Source: an uncultured Chlorobiota bacterium
GTDB lineage: Bacteria; Bacteroidota; Bacteroidia; Bacteroidales; JAADGE01
DNA: 36,078 nucleotides
Direction: 5' to 3'
Assembly: GCA_947311265.1 (NCBI GenBank)
Contig: CAMZKQ010000085.1
Location: forward strand, 1-36,078
The notes below the pieces were generated by a model that saw nothing but the letters and a program-made list of their open reading frames with translations, was not told where the DNA came from and made no database searches. Positions 10,071-18,501 of this stretch are shown here, one piece after another. Position 1 is the first letter of the stretch, and each line of letters begins with the position of its first letter. The translations under genes were made by a program, and so were the position numbers.

Positions 10071-11221
10071 TTGTTTATAATTGCTAAGAATGTTTTTACA
10101 AATTTAATTTGATTTTTTTTATAATCATTTTTTTGTTTTACAGGTTTTTTTTCTGTAAAGTTAGATATTATATTATATAATTCTTTTTCATTTTTTGGTT
10201 CAAAGAATGTAACATTCTCTTTGCATTGTTCTTTGTGCACCTCAATATCTGAGAGTACAATATGTTGGCTCATTGATTTTGCGTCTTCTGCAACTGTTCC
10301 CCAGCCTTCAAATAATGAGGGTTGTATTACCGCAGTAGCTTTACTCATTAATTTGAGTTGTTCGTTTCTATCAATAAAACCGAGGAAAGAAACATGGCTA
10401 CTTAATTTTTCTATTTCAATAAAATCAAGTAAACTTTGATAAAAGTTGGGGTTCCTATAGTCAGTTGTATTTCCTGTAAAAACAATATGGCAGTTTATGT
10501 TGTCTTGTTTTAATGTCTTTACTGCCTTTAATACAGTAATGTGGTTTTTATGAGCCCAAAATTGGTTTGAGCAAATAAAGTACTTTTTAGGTATTTTAAA
10601 CTTTTTACAAAGTTTTTTAATATCTATTTTTTCGTACTCATTTTCTGCTGATACTGCGAAGGGGACTACGCTTGTTTCATTTTTACTATTCGGGTAAATT
10701 TCGTTGAAATTTTTTAAAGCGCTGTTGCTGCTAAAAACTATGTTTACTTTACGGTCAAGAAGTTCTTTTTGGTATTTTTTCCTTCCTTTGATTTCTTCTT
10801 CTGTAAAAAAAATAGGCAAAAAGTGTTCTTGAAAATCTGGAATCCAAAACAGTTTTTGTTTATCAGTAATTAGCTTAAAGTAGGGGCTGTTATTTGCAGG
10901 AAAAAGGATATCAATGTGCTCTTCTTTTGGTCGAACTTCAAAAGTGTTTTTTTTTATAACTTTCCAGCTCACTTTATTTACTGCACGTTCTAGCGTGCTA
11001 AGGTTACGCCAAGTTTTAATCTTTTCTAATTTAAGGTATTGGTAATTAATTTCATTAAGTAGGCTTAGCTCCTTTTGGTCTTTATAAAAAATAATAATTT
11101 CAGGCTTTTGTGCATCGTCAAGTAGGTTTAAAGATTTTATTAAGTTTACGATGTAGTAGGTGCCACCAATCCAGCCCTCGTTATAATTAAATGGTATTCC
11201 TATTTTAATTCTTCTATCCAT
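10058..11221 (-). CDS. Glycosyltransferase family 4
   Basis: KKYFICSNQFWAHKNHITVLKAVKTLK... and ATAVIQPSLFEGWGTVAEDAKSMSQHIVLSDIEVHKEQ. Confidence 0.88.
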   Translation of the reverse strand: MDRRIKIGIPFNYNEGWIGGTYYIVNLIKSLNLLDDAQKPEIIIFYKDQKELSLLNEINYQYLKLEKIKTWRNLSTLERAVNKVSWKVIKKNTFEVRPKEEHIDILFPANNSPYFKLITDKQKLFWIPDFQEHFLPIFFTEEEIKGRKKYQKELLDRKVNIVFSSNSALKNFNEIYPNSKNETSVVPFAVSAENEYEKIDIKKLCKKFKIPKKYFICSNQFWAHKNHITVLKAVKTLKQDNINCHIVFTGNTTDYRNPNFYQSLLDFIEIEKLSSHVSFLGFIDRNEQLKLMSKATAVIQPSLFEGWGTVAEDAKSMSQHIVLSDIEVHKEQCKENVTFFEPKNEKELYNIISNFTEKKPVKQKNDYKKNQIKFVKTFLAIINKCQN

Positions 11222-12093
11222 TTTGCATAGTTTGTTAAGCCGGCTTTTAAGGTGTGTTTTTTCGTGTAACTAATTTCTTGCAATTTTTTAATATCAGCCT
11301 TCCAATTTGTAGGGTCGCCTCTTTTTACATCGCCCGAAAATTCAAATTTTACATTTTTATTAAAAGCATTAAAAAAAACAGAAACAGCTTCGTTAATTGT
11401 AATTTCTTCTCCGTTGACAACGTTTATCTGGTTTCCGTTAAATTCTTCATTTTGGATTATTAAATCAATAGCTCTTACTAGGTCTTTTATATAAATAAAA
11501 TCACGGGTTTCCTTGCCTGTTCCAAATAGTTCGATTTTATTGTTTTTTAATGATTTTTGATATAAATCCCAAAATAATTGTTTTTTAAGACCCTCTCCGT
11601 AAGCCGAAAAAACACGTAAACTTATTGTTTTGAGTCCGAAAAATTTAGAATATTCATAAAGTAACTTTTCACTTTGTAACTTATGAAGCCCATAAGGTGA
11701 AATTGGTTTTAAAGGGTGATTTTCATCTATGGGCAAATATTCAGGGTTTCCGTAAACTGCCGCACTTGAAAAGTTTATAAATTTACATTCTTTGTTGTGT
11801 TTGTATATCGTGTCAAGTATTTTGCTTACGTTTGCTACGTTCAGGTTAAAATCTATAAACGGGTTTTGAAATGAAAATGCGACGTTTGCCGAGCCGGTGG
11901 CATTTATGCAAATATCATACTTTTGAGTAATAAAAAGTTGTTCAAAATTGGTATTTTCTTTTTCTAAATATGTATAGTTTTCTTTATTTTCATTTGTAAT
12001 ATCTGCTTGAAAAACAGAATGTTGCTTGTTTTCAAAATGTTCAGTGCAATGACTGCCGATGAAGCCTTTGCTGCCTATGATAAGTATTTTCAT
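11200..12093 (-). CDS. NAD-dependent epimerase/dehydratase (extended SDR)
   Basis: MKILIIGSKGFIGSH Rossmann motif, FSSAAVYG, active-site YGLHK, RDFIYIKDLVRAI. Confidence 0.9.
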   Translation of the reverse strand: MKILIIGSKGFIGSHCTEHFENKQHSVFQADITNENKENYTYLEKENTNFEQLFITQKYDICINATGSANVAFSFQNPFIDFNLNVANVSKILDTIYKHNKECKFINFSSAAVYGNPEYLPIDENHPLKPISPYGLHKLQSEKLLYEYSKFFGLKTISLRVFSAYGEGLKKQLFWDLYQKSLKNNKIELFGTGKETRDFIYIKDLVRAIDLIIQNEEFNGNQINVVNGEEITINEAVSVFFNAFNKNVKFEFSGDVKRGDPTNWKADIKKLQEISYTKKHTLKAGLTNYAKWIEELK

Positions 12094-12374
12094 TTGTCTG
12101 TATTCTTTATAAAATAACCGCCTGTTTTTTTACTTACGAATATTTTTACATATCTCTGTCTAACGTATTTATTGGGATATTAAGTTCTTTTGACAATGTT
12201 TTTATTTGAATACCCGGTTTTTTTTATTGCTCTTTATTAATTCTTGGTTCTTATAAAAAGTTGTCCAAAATATATTCATATCAAATTTAAAATCAGGTTC
12301 AGGTATTTTATAATTAATACAAACGTTTAAATTCAACTTGTTTGTTTTTACCGTGCGAAATTATATTAGAAAGT
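12094..12374 (-). pseudogene. Eroded remnant of an AlbA_2 / RecG-like ATP-binding regulator
   Basis: Minus-strand fragments in different frames: ELSNIISHGKNKQVEFKRLY; CINYKIPEPDFKFDMNIFWTTFYKNQELIKSN; KTLSKELNIPINTLDRDM; KIFVSKKTGGYFIKNTDK*. Order matches N-terminal AlbA_2, RecG-like C-terminus, HTH and 'SKKTGGY' tail. Confidence 0.6.
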
Positions 12375-13214
12375 TCATTTTTTTAATGCGATATATGAAT
12401 ACATTCTGCCGGGTATATTCGTTTCGTAAGTGATATTATTTGTTTTTTTATCAATATGAAAATTATACAACGATAGAACAAAAGGCAAATTAGCGAGAAA
12501 CCCGATTTTATTTTTTAAATGTTGCTTTCTGTTTTGTTTATAATGTTCTCCGGGGAAATAATTTATTTCACTATCGTAAAATTTTAATTCTTTTTGTAAT
12601 GATAAGCCGGCTTGTGATATTGCATTTTTGTATTGTTCGGAAGTAAAAGCATTTTCGCCTCCGTAATATTTTTGTAAAGGGTGGTTTTCTAAAAACCATT
12701 TCTTATCTTCTTCATTATAAATCACATGGTCTCTAACTGTAAGAAATAAGCCTCCGCTTTTTAAGACCCTTGCCATTTCTGCTACAAATTTATTCAGGTC
12801 GTTCGCATGGTGCATTGATTGACGTGCAAATACTATATCAAAAGAGTTGTCCGGGAATTTAATATTTTCGGCAAAATCTTCATAAACAGAAATATTTGAC
12901 AGATTATAATGATTTTTAAGTTTTTTTATTGCACCTGCTCCTATTGTTTCGCTTTTATCAGGTTCTACGGAAGTTACAGTATATCCATCTAATGCAAAAG
13001 ATATTGATGTTATGCCGTTTCCGCAACCTACATCTAATATATTTCTTGCTTTTGGTGCAAATTTTTTTATTATTTTTATTGTTTCTCTATATTCATTTCC
13101 CGATTTGTAAAGTTCTACATTTTCGGGCAAATCTGCATCAAGATAGGCAAGGCGAACCAAGTCTTTGTATTCTTCTTTTGTTCTGATGTATTGTATGGTT
13201 TCTTCCCAAGTCAT
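12375..13214 (-). CDS. Class I SAM-dependent methyltransferase
   Basis: NILDVGCGNGITSISFALDGYTVTSVEPD, FPDNSFDIVFARQSMHHANDLNKFVAEMARVLKSGG. Confidence 0.9.
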   Translation of the reverse strand: MTWEETIQYIRTKEEYKDLVRLAYLDADLPENVELYKSGNEYRETIKIIKKFAPKARNILDVGCGNGITSISFALDGYTVTSVEPDKSETIGAGAIKKLKNHYNLSNISVYEDFAENIKFPDNSFDIVFARQSMHHANDLNKFVAEMARVLKSGGLFLTVRDHVIYNEEDKKWFLENHPLQKYYGGENAFTSEQYKNAISQAGLSLQKELKFYDSEINYFPGEHYKQNRKQHLKNKIGFLANLPFVLSLYNFHIDKKTNNITYETNIPGRMYSYIALKK

Positions 13215-13215
13215 T

Positions 13216-13899
13216 TTATTTTAATTTTTTTATGATTTTAGCTGGGTTGCCACCTACTACCGTCCAGTCGTGAACGTCTTTGGTTACAACGCTTCCCGAA
13301 GCCACAATTGAACCTTCACCTATTGTTACTCCTTTCATTATAATTGAGTTGAAACCTACCCAGGCTTTATCTTTTACAATTATCTTTGAACTTTTTACAT
13401 TAGACCAATCTTTATATTTGCCGATTTTTTCTTCTTCAATACCTCGCTTCCAATCTGTAACATCATTTTTTCTTTCTTCCCAATTTACCGAATGTGAATT
13501 ATTGTCAGCAACGGTTATTCCCCACGAAAATAATACATCAGAGCCTATTTCTATTCCTTCAATAGCTATAAACATACAATTTCCACCTATAAAAGTCCTG
13601 TCGCCTATTGTTATTTTCCCTTTGTCAATTTCAAAAATATAATTACCGGATATTAAGCAATCGTTCCCGATTTCCATAAATACATGACCTTTTTTTTGAT
13701 TACGAATACTTATATTGAAATTTTCTAATCTAGTATTTTTTCCGATAACCAATAAATTTTGTTTTTTATACAGTTCAATTGTATTTAATGTATCTTTACT
13801 TCTTAAAGGATAAAATTTGTGGTATATTTTTCTTAAAACTCTTTTGAAGATATTAGAATTCGTTTTTTTTTGAGAAATCTTTTTTAAATTTAATCGCAA
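13216..13899 (-). CDS. Left-handed beta-helix (hexapeptide repeat) acyltransferase
   Basis: Hexapeptide repeats and C-terminal WVGFNSIIMKGVTIGEGSIVASGSVVTKDVHDWTVVGGNPAKIIKKL. Confidence 0.9.
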   Translation of the reverse strand: MRLNLKKISQKKTNSNIFKRVLRKIYHKFYPLRSKDTLNTIELYKKQNLLVIGKNTRLENFNISIRNQKKGHVFMEIGNDCLISGNYIFEIDKGKITIGDRTFIGGNCMFIAIEGIEIGSDVLFSWGITVADNNSHSVNWEERKNDVTDWKRGIEEEKIGKYKDWSNVKSSKIIVKDKAWVGFNSIIMKGVTIGEGSIVASGSVVTKDVHDWTVVGGNPAKIIKKLK

Positions 13900-14713
13900 T
13901 CTTTTTTTTTATTTTTTTATTAATAATTATCGTTTGCTTCTTTATTTCAATAGGATTTAATATTAAATTGTTATTGTATATAATTTCACTATTTGTATGT
14001 GTAGCATCTTCACCTACACCAATATTTTTTATTAAAGATTGATTTGGGTGCAAAAAAAGTCCTTTTTTTAAGAAATAAGAAGCATAAAAACGAATTGCCC
14101 ATGAGTTTACTTCGTTTTTTGATTGTTTAATAAGCATATTCCAATACGGATAATCTCCGAAATTAAATTTTTTAATTAGTTTTTTGTTTTTAATTTTATT
14201 TATCAGCTTATTTGCATCAGGTTCAAAATCAGCCCATGCACGATTCCATGTTGCCCAACCCCAGGAAGAGCCAATTTCAAGAAAAAAAGTATCCGGTAAT
14301 TTTTTGTCGGGATAAAATGAATAGGCTGAAATTCCGTAAACATTTATTTCATCTTCATAAATATCCAAAGCATCGTTCATATATTTCAAAAAATACTTTG
14401 ATGTAATTAAATCGTCTTCGAGAACAATTATTTTACCGTATTTGTTTACAATATTGGTAACTCCGTCTATTATATTATCGGCAAGTCCCCAATTTTTTTC
14501 TCTTTCAATAATTGTAACTTTTTTAAAACCTATAATTGTCTCAATATAATTTCTTACTTCTGCAACTTTTGTGTCGTTTTCTTGTTTTGCACCGTCGGCA
14601 TAAATAAACAACTCGCTATCGGCAGCGAGATGATTTTTTTGCAGGGCTTCAACGGTTTGTTGTGTATGCCAAGGGCGGTTGTAAACGAATAATATTATTG
14701 GGGCTATGTTCAT
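13853..14713 (-). CDS. Glycosyltransferase, GT2/GNT-I-like fold
   Basis: APIILFVYNRPWHTQQTVEALQKN...LFIYADGAK...REKNWGLADNIIDGV...KIIVLEDDLITSKYFLKYMNDAL...GSSWGWATWNRAW. Confidence 0.85.
   Translation of the reverse strand: MNIAPIILFVYNRPWHTQQTVEALQKNHLAADSELFIYADGAKQENDTKVAEVRNYIETIIGFKKVTIIEREKNWGLADNIIDGVTNIVNKYGKIIVLEDDLITSKYFLKYMNDALDIYEDEINVYGISAYSFYPDKKLPDTFFLEIGSSWGWATWNRAWADFEPDANKLINKIKNKKLIKKFNFGDYPYWNMLIKQSKNEVNSWAIRFYASYFLKKGLFLHPNQSLIKNIGVGEDATHTNSEIIYNNNLILNPIEIKKQTIIINKKIKKKIAIKFKKDFSKKNEF
14634..14691. repeat. 58-bp direct repeat, copy 1 (N-terminal part of the intact GT)
   Basis: TTTTTTTGCAGGGCTTCAACGGTTTGTTGTGTATGCCAAGGGCGGTTGTAAACGAATA is identical to 15609-15666. Confidence 0.95.
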
Positions 14714-15488
14714 AATAGTTTTTTTACTTCTTCCATAAATAAATATTCTCGTTCTAATTTTTCTGTTAGTAATGAATTTTCACTATCAGTAATATTTTCC
14801 TTATAATCATATTTCTTTTCTCTACGCATTGAAAATGTATAGCCTATCTTTGCAGATAATTTTTGCATATCTTCATTTAAAGTTTCTGTAAATAATATCT
14901 CTATTTTATTTTTCCCTAAAAATTCGATTGCCTCTTCTTTGTTGTAATTTGCAGAAAACATGTAAAGTTGTCTTAAAAGGTGTTCTCTCGGAATATTTTT
15001 GAGAAAATCAGAAAAATTTTCCCCTAACCATTTCCCTTCTTCTAACATTGCAGGGTGTTGTATATTATTAATTTGATAATATTTTATCATATTGTAATGA
15101 GAAATAACTCGTTTTGCAGGGTCTCGGAAACAAGTTATTTTCATAATATTCTTTTTAATAGCTAATTCATGTGCCGGAATATGTGAAAAAGCATAAAAAT
15201 AATTTCCCTGTTCAATTAATTTATGTTGCCAACCCACAAATATTTTATTTTTTAGCTTTAATCTATTATTAGGTTCTTGTGCTAAACTTTCATAAAATTT
15301 TGAAACAATTTTAGGTTTAACAATATTTAAGAAAGCAAAATTTATTGAAGTCCCTCCTGTCTTCCTTATATGATAGTGATAAATTTTTTTGTGTAAAAGT
15401 GTGATAACCCGGCTAAATATTTTTCGTGTAAAATATCACGGTAACGGTTATTCTTAATAATATATTTTAATGTATCTATTTTACTCAT
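14710..15488 (-). pseudogene. Sulfotransferase family protein with a frameshift at a homopolymer
   Basis: Hand translation: MSKIDTLKYIIKNNRYRDILHEKYLAGLSHFYTKK in one frame, then IYHYHIRKTGGTSINFAFLNIVKP...VGWQHKLIEQGNYFYAFSHIP...ITCFRDPAKRVISHYN in another. Shift sits at T7 (15384-15390, + strand). RKTGGTS matches the 5'-phosphosulfate loop. Confidence 0.82.
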
Positions 15489-15499
15489 TTTGTATCTAT

Positions 15500-15688
15500 T
15501 TATTTCAAAATTATTTTGATACAATCCTTTACTTGCGTAACTTTTGTATCGTTTTCTTGTTTTGCACCATCGGCATATATAAATAACTCACTTTGGCTTG
15601 CCAATTCATTTTTTTGCAGGGCTTCAACGGTTTGTTGTGTATGCCAAGGGCGGTTGTAAACGAATAGTATTATTGGAGATAGTTTTAT
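15500..15688 (-). pseudogene. Truncated N-terminal fragment of a paralogous GT (copy of 13853-14713)
   Basis: (I)KLSPIILFVYNRPWHTQQTVEALQKNELASQSELFIYADGAKQENDTKVTQVKDCIKIILK*. Near-identical to the intact GT N-terminus, but has ATA instead of ATG and is truncated at about 63 codons. Confidence 0.85.
15609..15666. repeat. 58-bp direct repeat, copy 2 (in GT fragment)
   Basis: Identical to 14634-14691, same orientation. Confidence 0.95.
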
Positions 15689-16416
15689 GTATTTCCTTTA
15701 TCAATAAAAAATATGGTGTTAAATGTTTTGGCAAAAAAAGTATAATTTACAGTATACATAAATTCTTTCAATTCTGCCGGAATAACATTACTTTTATCAA
15801 GTGCTTCGGCTAACACAACTTTGGGTCTGTATTTATCCCAGTTGTTTGATTTTAAAACTTGCATATCTAAACCCTCTACATCAATACTGAAAAAATCTAT
15901 TTCTTGATTTTTTGGTAAATATTTGTCCAATATATCTTCTAACCTTAATACCTTAATTTTTTTCTTTTCAACAACTTTATAATTACTCAGTCCATCTTTT
16001 TTTTTCGCTTCTGCTTCCGAAAAAGTATTTAATGCAGGTTCGTTAAAAATATGGTATGTTAGGTTTTCCTCTTTATCACTAATTCCCACTTCTAAATTAA
16101 TGTCTTTAGGTCTTATTTTATTAAATAAATCCATTACTTTTGGCATTGGGTCGATATTGATTCCTTGCCAACCTCTTTTGTAAAACAGATATGTATTTGA
16201 AAATCGCTTAGGGTGATGAGCTCCTACATCGACAAAAAAACCATCATTTTTACCTTCAAAGATTCTTTGTAAGATTAAATCCTCGCCTTCTTGTGAATAT
16301 GATAAGTTTGCATATTCTAATTCTATTTTGTGCTTTTGTATTAAATTATGTTCGTAGAATCTTTTAATAATTGGCGGTGTTAACCTTTTTATCGTTTTTT
16401 TTATTTTTTGTTTCAT
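15685..16416 (-). CDS. FkbM family methyltransferase
   Basis: YSQEGEDLILQRIFEGKNDGFFVDVGAHHPKRFSNTYLFYKRGWQGINIDPMP...IDFFSIDVEGLDMQVLKS. Confidence 0.92.
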   Translation of the reverse strand: MKQKIKKTIKRLTPPIIKRFYEHNLIQKHKIELEYANLSYSQEGEDLILQRIFEGKNDGFFVDVGAHHPKRFSNTYLFYKRGWQGINIDPMPKVMDLFNKIRPKDINLEVGISDKEENLTYHIFNEPALNTFSEAEAKKKDGLSNYKVVEKKKIKVLRLEDILDKYLPKNQEIDFFSIDVEGLDMQVLKSNNWDKYRPKVVLAEALDKSNVIPAELKEFMYTVNYTFFAKTFNTIFFIDKGNT

Positions 16417-16426
16417 TTAAATTTAT

Positions 16427-17131
16427 TTAGTAGCCACCTCCTATTGGAATTACAGGTTGTTTTGTAATCGGTTTAAATTGGGTGTTTCTCTTGAAGAAAA
16501 AAGAGGTCGTCCAAGTATAATTATTTATAGGACCTAGTCCATGCATGTCTACTTGTAAAAAGTCCAACTTTCTGAAATTTTCAGAAATGTCCGGATGCCT
16601 ATCAGAATTATCCAAAATTATTAAACCATTTTCTTTTAAATGTAAATGACTTAACTCAGAACACTTTTTACGCTCAATACCATCAATAATTATAATATCA
16701 AATTTAATATCAAGTTTTGATATTGACAATATATAATCATCTTTCTCTTCCTTTAAAAAAATGAAGTTATTCGATAACTTTTCTTTTTGAATTTTACTGT
16801 ACCATTCTTTTTTACTTTCAATGCTATATACTTCTTTGGATTTTTGAGCAAAAAATAATTATGAATTACCACAACCCCATTCAAAAATGGCACAACTACT
16901 CAAATCTAATTGATTTAAATATTCTATTGCGGGATAAGTAAACCAAGGTAAAGGTTTAGCGTTATTATTAACAGGAATACCCTTTGCCCTAGTTAATTTG
17001 TGTCCATACTGATTTTCGATAATATCAACATAACCAGGTAGTTTAGTTCTTTCAAAAAAAATTTCTATTCTAAATGTTTTAGCAACTAGAACAATTCCTT
17101 TTTTTACTATTTTCTTTATGATTTGTTTCAT
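16427..17131 (-). pseudogene. SAM-dependent methyltransferase-like gene interrupted by an in-frame TAA
   Basis: ORFs 16859-17131 and 16427-16729 are in the same frame. The join reads ...CAIFEWGCGNS*LFFAQKSKEVYSIESKKEWYSKIQKEKLSNNFIFLKEEKDDYILSISKLDIKFDIIIIDGIERKKC...; TAA at 16859-16861 (TTA on +). Confidence 0.85.
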
Positions 17132-18381
17132 ATTTGGTTAATCTCAAATTTAGGAAAAATAATTCCTGTTATTAATTTTGTATTCATGAAATTATAAGGG
17201 TTTCCATCTGCTATTTCAAATTGCAGTATATCTTGCATCCAATCTTGTATAATATCACCTGTTTTTAAAAATAATGTCAAGCTATATAAACCCGGCGCAA
17301 GATTATTACTTATTTTTATTAAATATCTCTGATTATTTGATTTGTGAGTAATTTCTTTATTGATAAATTTATTACTAACATGAATAATCCTTTTTTGCTT
17401 ACTGTCTTGAATTCCAATCCCGATATCTAAATCATTAAATTTATTATTATCAATACTCACTATTTTAAGTTCAAGTTCTATATTCTCACCAAATTTAATA
17501 GGGTAATTAATAAACTTTAATTTATTGAAAAATATTTCAGATTTCTTCCTTTTTACATTATTAAAATTAATTTCTTGTCCTTTTAAAATATTCTTATTTG
17601 CAATGTATCTGTCTATTACATTATCTGTTTTATTTCTGTAAACTATTCTTCCATTTTCTAAAAGGATTGCTTTACTACATAATAAGCTAACTGAATTAAG
17701 GTTATGACTAACAAAAAGCACCGTCCTACCTCCACCTTTGCTAACATCTTGCATTTTCCCAATCGCTTTTTTCTGAAATTCGGCATCGCCTACGGCAAGC
17801 ACTTCATCTACAACAAGAATATCCGGTTCTAAGTGGGCGGCAACTGCAAATGCAAGGCGAACATACATTCCGGAGCTGTATCGTTTTACGGGAGTATCTA
17901 AGTATTTAGCAACTCCGGCAAATTCTACAATTTCATCAAGTTTTAGTTTGATGTCGTTTTTTGTCATTCCCAAAATAGCTCCGTTGAGGAATATGTTTTC
18001 TTTACCCGTAAGTTCTGGGTGGAAACCTGTTCCTACTTCGAGCAGGCTGGCAATTCTGCCTTTTACTTTTATTGCTCCGGTTGTGGGTCCGGTTACTTGT
18101 GAGAGGAGTTTTAGTAATGTCGATTTTCCTGCTCCATTTTTGCCAATTATTCCAAGTATCTCGCCTTGTTTTACTTCAAGGTTTATATCTTTTAATGCCC
18201 AAACATAGTCGCCTCCTGCTTTTCCAAGCGTGTTTTCTTGTCCTATTTTTAGTAAAGGGTCTTCCTTGCCTCGTATGCGATACCACCATGCCTGCATATC
18301 CCCTTTAAGGGTATTTGAGCCTACAAGCCCTAAGCGATAGCGTTTTGATATATTTTCTAATTTTATTGCTATGTCCGACAT
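17128..18381 (-). CDS. wzt: Polysaccharide ABC transporter ATP-binding protein (Wzt-type) with C-terminal Wzt_C-like domain
   Basis: Walker A GIIGKNGAGKSTLLKLL, signature YSSGMYVRLAFAVA, Walker B DILVVDEVLAVGDAEFQKKAIGKM, plus about 170 aa of C-terminal beta-rich extension. Confidence 0.9.
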   Translation of the reverse strand: MSDIAIKLENISKRYRLGLVGSNTLKGDMQAWWYRIRGKEDPLLKIGQENTLGKAGGDYVWALKDINLEVKQGEILGIIGKNGAGKSTLLKLLSQVTGPTTGAIKVKGRIASLLEVGTGFHPELTGKENIFLNGAILGMTKNDIKLKLDEIVEFAGVAKYLDTPVKRYSSGMYVRLAFAVAAHLEPDILVVDEVLAVGDAEFQKKAIGKMQDVSKGGGRTVLFVSHNLNSVSLLCSKAILLENGRIVYRNKTDNVIDRYIANKNILKGQEINFNNVKRKKSEIFFNKLKFINYPIKFGENIELELKIVSIDNNKFNDLDIGIGIQDSKQKRIIHVSNKFINKEITHKSNNQRYLIKISNNLAPGLYSLTLFLKTGDIIQDWMQDILQFEIADGNPYNFMNTKLITGIIFPKFEINQI

Positions 18382-18474
18382 AATTTATTTATCCAAATTT
18401 AATAGGCTTTTAGCCGTTGCGTATTTTAGTAAGTTCATTACATACTCTAATACTTGATATTGCTTATCTTTTTA

Positions 18475-18501
18475 TTAATTTTATGAAACACATAAAATTA
18501 A
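18475..18501. repeat. Perfect 11-bp inverted repeat with 5-nt loop between wzm and wzt
   Basis: TTAATTTTATG-AAACA-CATAAAATTAA, spanning the wzm stop codon. Confidence 0.75.

Noticed and set aside
16859-16861. Stop-codon recoding (e.g. pyrrolysine or selenocysteine) in the methyltransferase
   Set aside because: The codon is TAA, not TAG or TGA, and many other genes here use TAA as a genuine stop.
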